From Arthrobacter sp. ISL-30 (lineage in GTDB: Bacteria; Actinomycetota; Actinomycetes; Actinomycetales; Micrococcaceae): 52,569 bases of DNA. Both the position numbers and the translations under genes were made by a program. Each line of letters starts with the position of its first letter. Positions within the stretch are counted from its first letter, which is position 1. The stretch spans positions 1-52,569 of the forward strand of contig NZ_JAGGPK010000032.1 in assembly GCF_018613855.1 (NCBI RefSeq), in the 5' to 3' direction. This document shows, piece by piece, positions 49,461 through 52,569 of this stretch. Under the pieces are notes generated by a model. The model ran no database searches and was not told the origin of the DNA. It was given only the letters and a program-made list of their open reading frames with translations.

Positions 49461-51142
49461 TGAGCGAGCGAGTGAAAGCCAACCACAACCGTTCCGAGGA
49501 CGCCCTCGATCAGGCGAAGGCCGACGCCGCTGTCCCTTCCCTCGGCTTCAAGGGGATGCTGCGCTGGTCCTGGACGCAGCTCACCAGCATGCGGACCGCG
49601 CTGTTCCTCCTCCTGCTCCTTGCGGTGGCGGCCGTCCCCGGCTCCCTGTTCCCGCAGCGCCCAGTCAACCCTTCCGTGGTGACGCAGTACATCAAGGACC
49701 ACCCGGATTACGGCAAGATCCTGGACGCCCTGCAGCTCTACGACGTCTATTCCTCGGTGTGGTTCTCGGCGATCTACATCCTGCTGTTCATTTCCCTCAT
49801 CGGCTGCGTGGTGCCTCGCGCAATCGTGCACTACAAGGCGATGCGCTCCCAGCCGCCACGGACGCCAAAGCGCCTTTCCAGGCTTCCCGAGTACGGCACC
49901 ATGGTGCTGCCCGCCGACGCCGGGATCCCGGCGTCGCGCGCTATCACTGATGCCGCAGAGCTGCTCAAGCGACGCGGCTACCGCGTGGACGTCCGGGACG
50001 TCGACGGCGCCATGCCTTCCCTCGGAGCCGAGCGCGGCTTCCTCAAGGAAGTGGGCAACCTCGTCTTTCACACCTCGCTGATCGGCGTGCTGGTGTCCGT
50101 CGCCGTCGGCGGGCTGTTCGGCTACAGCGGCCAGCGCATCCTGGTAGAGGGCGACACCTTTGTGAACACGCTGGTGGGCTACGACCAGTTCACCCCGGGC
50201 ACCAACTTCCAGAGCAGCCAGCTCCAGCCGTATTCCATCCAGCTGGACAAGTTCGACATCCAGTTCGACCGCGAATCTCCCAAGCACTTCGGCCAGCCGA
50301 TCGACTTTACGGCCTCGGTCACCACCAAGGAGTCCCCGGACGCGCAGGCCCAGGAACAGAAGCTGAAGGTCAATGACCCTGTCAGCCTGGGTGGCACCAG
50401 CATCTACCTCACGGGCAACGGCTACGCGCCCGTGGTCACCGTCCGCGACGGTGAAGGCAACGTGGCGCTGCAAGGTCCGGTGGTCGCCAAGCTGCAGGGG
50501 GACAACTACTACTCGTCGGTGGTGATCAAGGTTCCGGATGCCAAGCCGGAGCAGTTGGGCTTTGTGGGCTTCTTCCTGCCCACGGCCTACCTCACCGAGC
50601 AGGGCATCTCGTTCAGCGCCGATCCCGAGCTGTTCAACCCGCAACTCAGCCTGAACTCCTATTATGGCGATCTTGGCCTGGACAAGGGCGTTCCGCAGAA
50701 CGTCTTCGAACTCGACGTCAAGGACCTCAAGCAACTCAACGGCCGGGACCTGCCCGCGGGCGGCATCACCCTGGCCCCGGGCGGCACCTACACTCTGCCC
50801 GACGGTAAGGGCACCATCAGCTTCGACGGCGTGAAGCGGTACATCGGCGTCGACATCCACCACAACCCGGGGCAGGTGTACGCCCTCGTGTTCGCGCTGC
50901 TCGCCGTGGCCGGACTCGTCGTGTCGCTCTACGTGAACCGCCGCAGGGTCTGGGTCCGGACCGGCAGGCATGACGACGGGCGGACCATGGTGGAGTACGG
51001 CCTCCTGGCCCGCGGCGAGGACCACAGACTCGCCGGTGAAGCTGCGACCATCCGCGAACTGCTCAGCAACGAATGGCAGGACGGCGATCCTGCCGCATCG
51101 GCTGCCGAAACCGTCTCTTCCTCCAGTAAGAAGGACCAGTAA
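49460..51142 (+). CDS. resB: Cytochrome c biogenesis protein ResB
   Basis: A 560-residue membrane protein of the system II cytochrome c synthase. Hydrophobic segments lie near the N terminus (TALFLLLLLAVAAVPGSLFP; FSAIYILLFISLIGCVVP), in the middle (VFHTSLIGVLVSVAVGGLFG) and near the C terminus (LVFALLAVAGLVVSLYVNRR), with a large exocytoplasmic domain between the last two. The opening LTSMRTALFLLL is typical. With CcsB it transports haem and attaches it to c-type cytochromes. Confidence 0.94.
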   Translation: MSERVKANHNRSEDALDQAKADAAVPSLGFKGMLRWSWTQLTSMRTALFLLLLLAVAAVPGSLFPQRPVNPSVVTQYIKDHPDYGKILDALQLYDVYSSVWFSAIYILLFISLIGCVVPRAIVHYKAMRSQPPRTPKRLSRLPEYGTMVLPADAGIPASRAITDAAELLKRRGYRVDVRDVDGAMPSLGAERGFLKEVGNLVFHTSLIGVLVSVAVGGLFGYSGQRILVEGDTFVNTLVGYDQFTPGTNFQSSQLQPYSIQLDKFDIQFDRESPKHFGQPIDFTASVTTKESPDAQAQEQKLKVNDPVSLGGTSIYLTGNGYAPVVTVRDGEGNVALQGPVVAKLQGDNYYSSVVIKVPDAKPEQLGFVGFFLPTAYLTEQGISFSADPELFNPQLSLNSYYGDLGLDKGVPQNVFELDVKDLKQLNGRDLPAGGITLAPGGTYTLPDGKGTISFDGVKRYIGVDIHHNPGQVYALVFALLAVAGLVVSLYVNRRRVWVRTGRHDDGRTMVEYGLLARGEDHRLAGEAATIRELLSNEWQDGDPAASAAETVSSSSKKDQ

Positions 51143-52236
51143 TGTTCCCCATCAACGAAACCCTGGGCCAGTACAGCGAGCTCTTCATGCTGCTGGCTGC
51201 CGGCACCTACACGGTGGCGTTCATCGCCTTCGCCTGGGACCTCGCCAAGAGCAGCAAGACGCTGCAGGCTGTGGACCAGAAGGCGGCGCAGGCCGCATCA
51301 GTGGAAGCCAAGCAGCCAGTGGCTGCGGGTTCGGTGGCTGCGGATGCGGTGGCAGGCAGTGCGTCGAAGGCCGCAGCGCCCGACGCCGGTGGGCCGGCTT
51401 ACCGTGCTGCCCGCCCGTCGTCGTCGAACGCCGCAGTGGGCGGCACCGCCGACGGCGAGATGCGCTATGCGGCGGAACGTCGCGTTCCAGCCCGCGTCGC
51501 CGTGGCCCTGACGGTCCTGGGTGCGGGCATCCACGCAGCAGGTGTGCTCACCCGCGCCTTCGGTGCAGGGCGGGTGCCGTGGGGCAACATGTACGAGTTC
51601 CTGACCACCGGTGCGTTCGTGGCCGTCGTCGTCTTCCTGCTGGCGCTCATCCGCCGGGACCTGCGCTTCCTGGGCACGTTCGTCATCGGGCTGGCGGTCA
51701 TCATGCTGGTAGCGGCCTCCGTTGCCTACTGGACGCCCGTGGGCCACCTCGTGCCGGCACTGCAGAGCTACTGGCTCATTATCCACGTCTCCATCGCGGT
51801 GCTATCCTCGGCGCTGTTCACGCTGACCTTCGCGATGTCAGCGCTGCAGTTGGTGCAGGCGCACCGGCAAAAGACCCTGGCAGCGGGGGGCGAGGACAAG
51901 CTCGGCTTCATGCGCCTGGTGCCGAATGCGCTGAGCCTGGAGAACTTGTCCTACCGCATCAACGCCATCGCTTTCGTGGGCTGGACTTTCACCCTCATGT
52001 TCGGCGCTATCTGGGCCGAGAAGGCCTGGGGCCGCTTCTGGGGCTGGGACACGAAGGAAGTCTGGACGTTCGTGATCTGGGTGGTCTACGCGGGCTACCT
52101 GCACGCCCGCGCAACCCGTGGCTGGACAGGAACGCGTGCGGCCTGGCTGTCGATCGTGGGCTACCTGTGCGTGATCTTCAACTTCACCATCGTGAACCAG
52201 TTCTTCAACGGCTTGCATTCGTACTCGGGGCTTTAG
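51142..52236 (+). CDS. ccsB: Cytochrome c biogenesis protein CcsB (ResC/CcsA family)
   Basis: A 364-residue haem-handling membrane protein with the tryptophan-rich WWD-type motif (WAEKAWGRFWGWDTKEVWTF) and conserved histidines in HVSIAVLSS and the C-terminal NQFFNGLHSYSGL. A polar Ala-rich loop of about 80 residues after the first helix is longer than usual. Its ATG shares one base with the resB stop (TAATG). Last gene of the maturation operon. Confidence 0.94.
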   Translation: MFPINETLGQYSELFMLLAAGTYTVAFIAFAWDLAKSSKTLQAVDQKAAQAASVEAKQPVAAGSVAADAVAGSASKAAAPDAGGPAYRAARPSSSNAAVGGTADGEMRYAAERRVPARVAVALTVLGAGIHAAGVLTRAFGAGRVPWGNMYEFLTTGAFVAVVVFLLALIRRDLRFLGTFVIGLAVIMLVAASVAYWTPVGHLVPALQSYWLIIHVSIAVLSSALFTLTFAMSALQLVQAHRQKTLAAGGEDKLGFMRLVPNALSLENLSYRINAIAFVGWTFTLMFGAIWAEKAWGRFWGWDTKEVWTFVIWVVYAGYLHARATRGWTGTRAAWLSIVGYLCVIFNFTIVNQFFNGLHSYSGL

Positions 52237-52264
52237 CCCGCGCTTGGCCGAGCGGCGCCCCCGC

Positions 52265-52316
52265 GCTCACCTGCCTGCCCGAGCTCACCTGCCTGCCCGA
52301 GCTCACCTGCCTGCCC
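52265..52316. repeat. 18-bp tandem repeat, about 2.9 copies
   Basis: GCTCACCTGCCTGCCCGA is repeated at 52265, 52283 and (16 of 18 bases) 52301, shortly after the ccsB stop. No gene overlaps it credibly. Probably a slippage-derived minisatellite. Confidence 0.9.
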
Positions 52317-52337
52317 CGCCCCACCCAACTGACTCGC

Positions 52338-52360
52338 AGTTGTTGTCGTTATGAGCGGGC
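52338..52360. repeat. AGTTGTTGTCGTTATGAGCG-type intergenic motif
   Basis: This stretch resembles the palindromic sequence near 15561-15596 (AGTTGTCGTTCTGGGCCCGC). Occurrence in two unrelated gaps of one window hints at a dispersed genomic repeat. Confidence 0.35.
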
Positions 52361-52390
52361 GGAGTCAAGTAGTCGGGGCAACGCTGGGGT

Positions 52391-52569
52391 TTAGGCTGCC
52401 AGCAGCAGTTCGTTGAGCCGGTTGGCTGGGGTTTGCAGGTTCAGGGTGGGCCGGGGCCGGCGGTTGAGTGTGGCGGCGACTCGGCGGAGGTCTTTCGGGG
52501 TGTGGACGGAAAGGTCGGTGCCCTTTTCGAACCAGAACCTCAGGAGCCGGTTGGTGTTCTCGTTGGTGC
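52391..52569 (-). CDS. IS30-family transposase, C-terminal end (runs off window)
   Basis: The minus strand reads [20 protein letters not shown], then [38 protein letters not shown] and a TAA at 52391-52393. The NENTN(G/R)LLR...(F/Y)FPKGTDLS pattern and ATLNxRPRxTL are the conserved end of IS30 transposases, containing the catalytic glutamate (the E of NENTN). The rest lies beyond the right edge, so completeness cannot be judged. Confidence 0.88.
   Translation of the reverse strand, partial: TNENTNRLLRFWFEKGTDLSVHTPKDLRRVAATLNRRPRPTLNLQTPANRLNELLLAA

Noticed and set aside
49241..51025. 594-codon minus-strand frame opposite ccdA-resB
   Set aside because: Shadow of resB. The plus-strand proteins carry clear motifs and the antisense product does not.

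Overview
This looks like a chromosomal stretch from a high-GC actinobacterium of the Arthrobacter type (Micrococcaceae). The grounds are GC-rich third codon positions, a 32-residue bS22 gene beside an excisionase-type DNA-binding gene, the HAD-IB / glutaredoxin-like / Rex run, and a CcdA-ResB-CcsB cytochrome c maturation block. The taxonomic call is an inference from gene content and sequence style.

Positions 1-7.6 kb are a decayed accessory patch. They hold four ~23-bp repeats typical of an IS21-family end, an orphan polytopic GT-C-like membrane protein, the C-terminal scrap of an EcoRI-type adenine methyltransferase, and an AlbA_2/RecG-like gene split in frame by a complete IS630-family element. 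That element has perfect 25-bp ends and a TA duplication at a CTAG target. Next comes a DUF222/HNH protein whose HNH motif is cut off where it meets this patch.

Positions 7.6-40.3 kb carry a large plant-polysaccharide and rhamnose utilisation region. It has a GH42 beta-galactosidase divergent from a CUT1 sugar importer with a DUF624-like protein; an MFS exporter; a GH78 alpha-L-rhamnosidase translationally coupled to a Gfo/Idh/MocA-DUF6807 fusion; and, divergently, a DUF624 (YesL-like) gene followed by an LplABC-type importer, a rhamnogalacturonan acetylesterase and a DUF1961 (YesU-like) protein. After an interlude (a TPP enzyme, selO, a GYD protein) come the LacI-type regulator, rhaM, rhaI, the aldolase/dehydrogenase fusion rhaEW, rhaB, half of lutA, and an acetyl-xylan-esterase-like gene. 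Near-palindromes resembling TGAAACGATTCA recur in front of the GH42/importer pair, the GH78/DUF624 pair, the second binding protein and the rhaR-rhaM pair. This suggests one LacI-family regulon linking polymer attack, uptake and rhamnose catabolism. The set resembles the yes rhamnogalacturonan cluster of Bacillus subtilis, but no rhamnogalacturonan lyase or GH105 gene is in the window.

Positions 40.3-52.2 kb are core genome. A DAHP synthase gene is preceded by a 19-codon leader peptide containing W-Y-A-Y-F and two strong hairpins, which fits attenuation by aromatic amino acids. Then follow the excisionase-type regulator, bS22, a HAD-IB phosphatase, a glutaredoxin-like protein, Rex, two Gln/Pro-rich membrane proteins, YceI, a histidine phosphatase and the TlpA-CcdA-ResB-CcsB operon. 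The window ends in the 3' end of an IS30-type transposase gene.

No tRNA, rRNA, CRISPR array or replication origin was seen. Neither sugar importer has an ATPase gene in the window.
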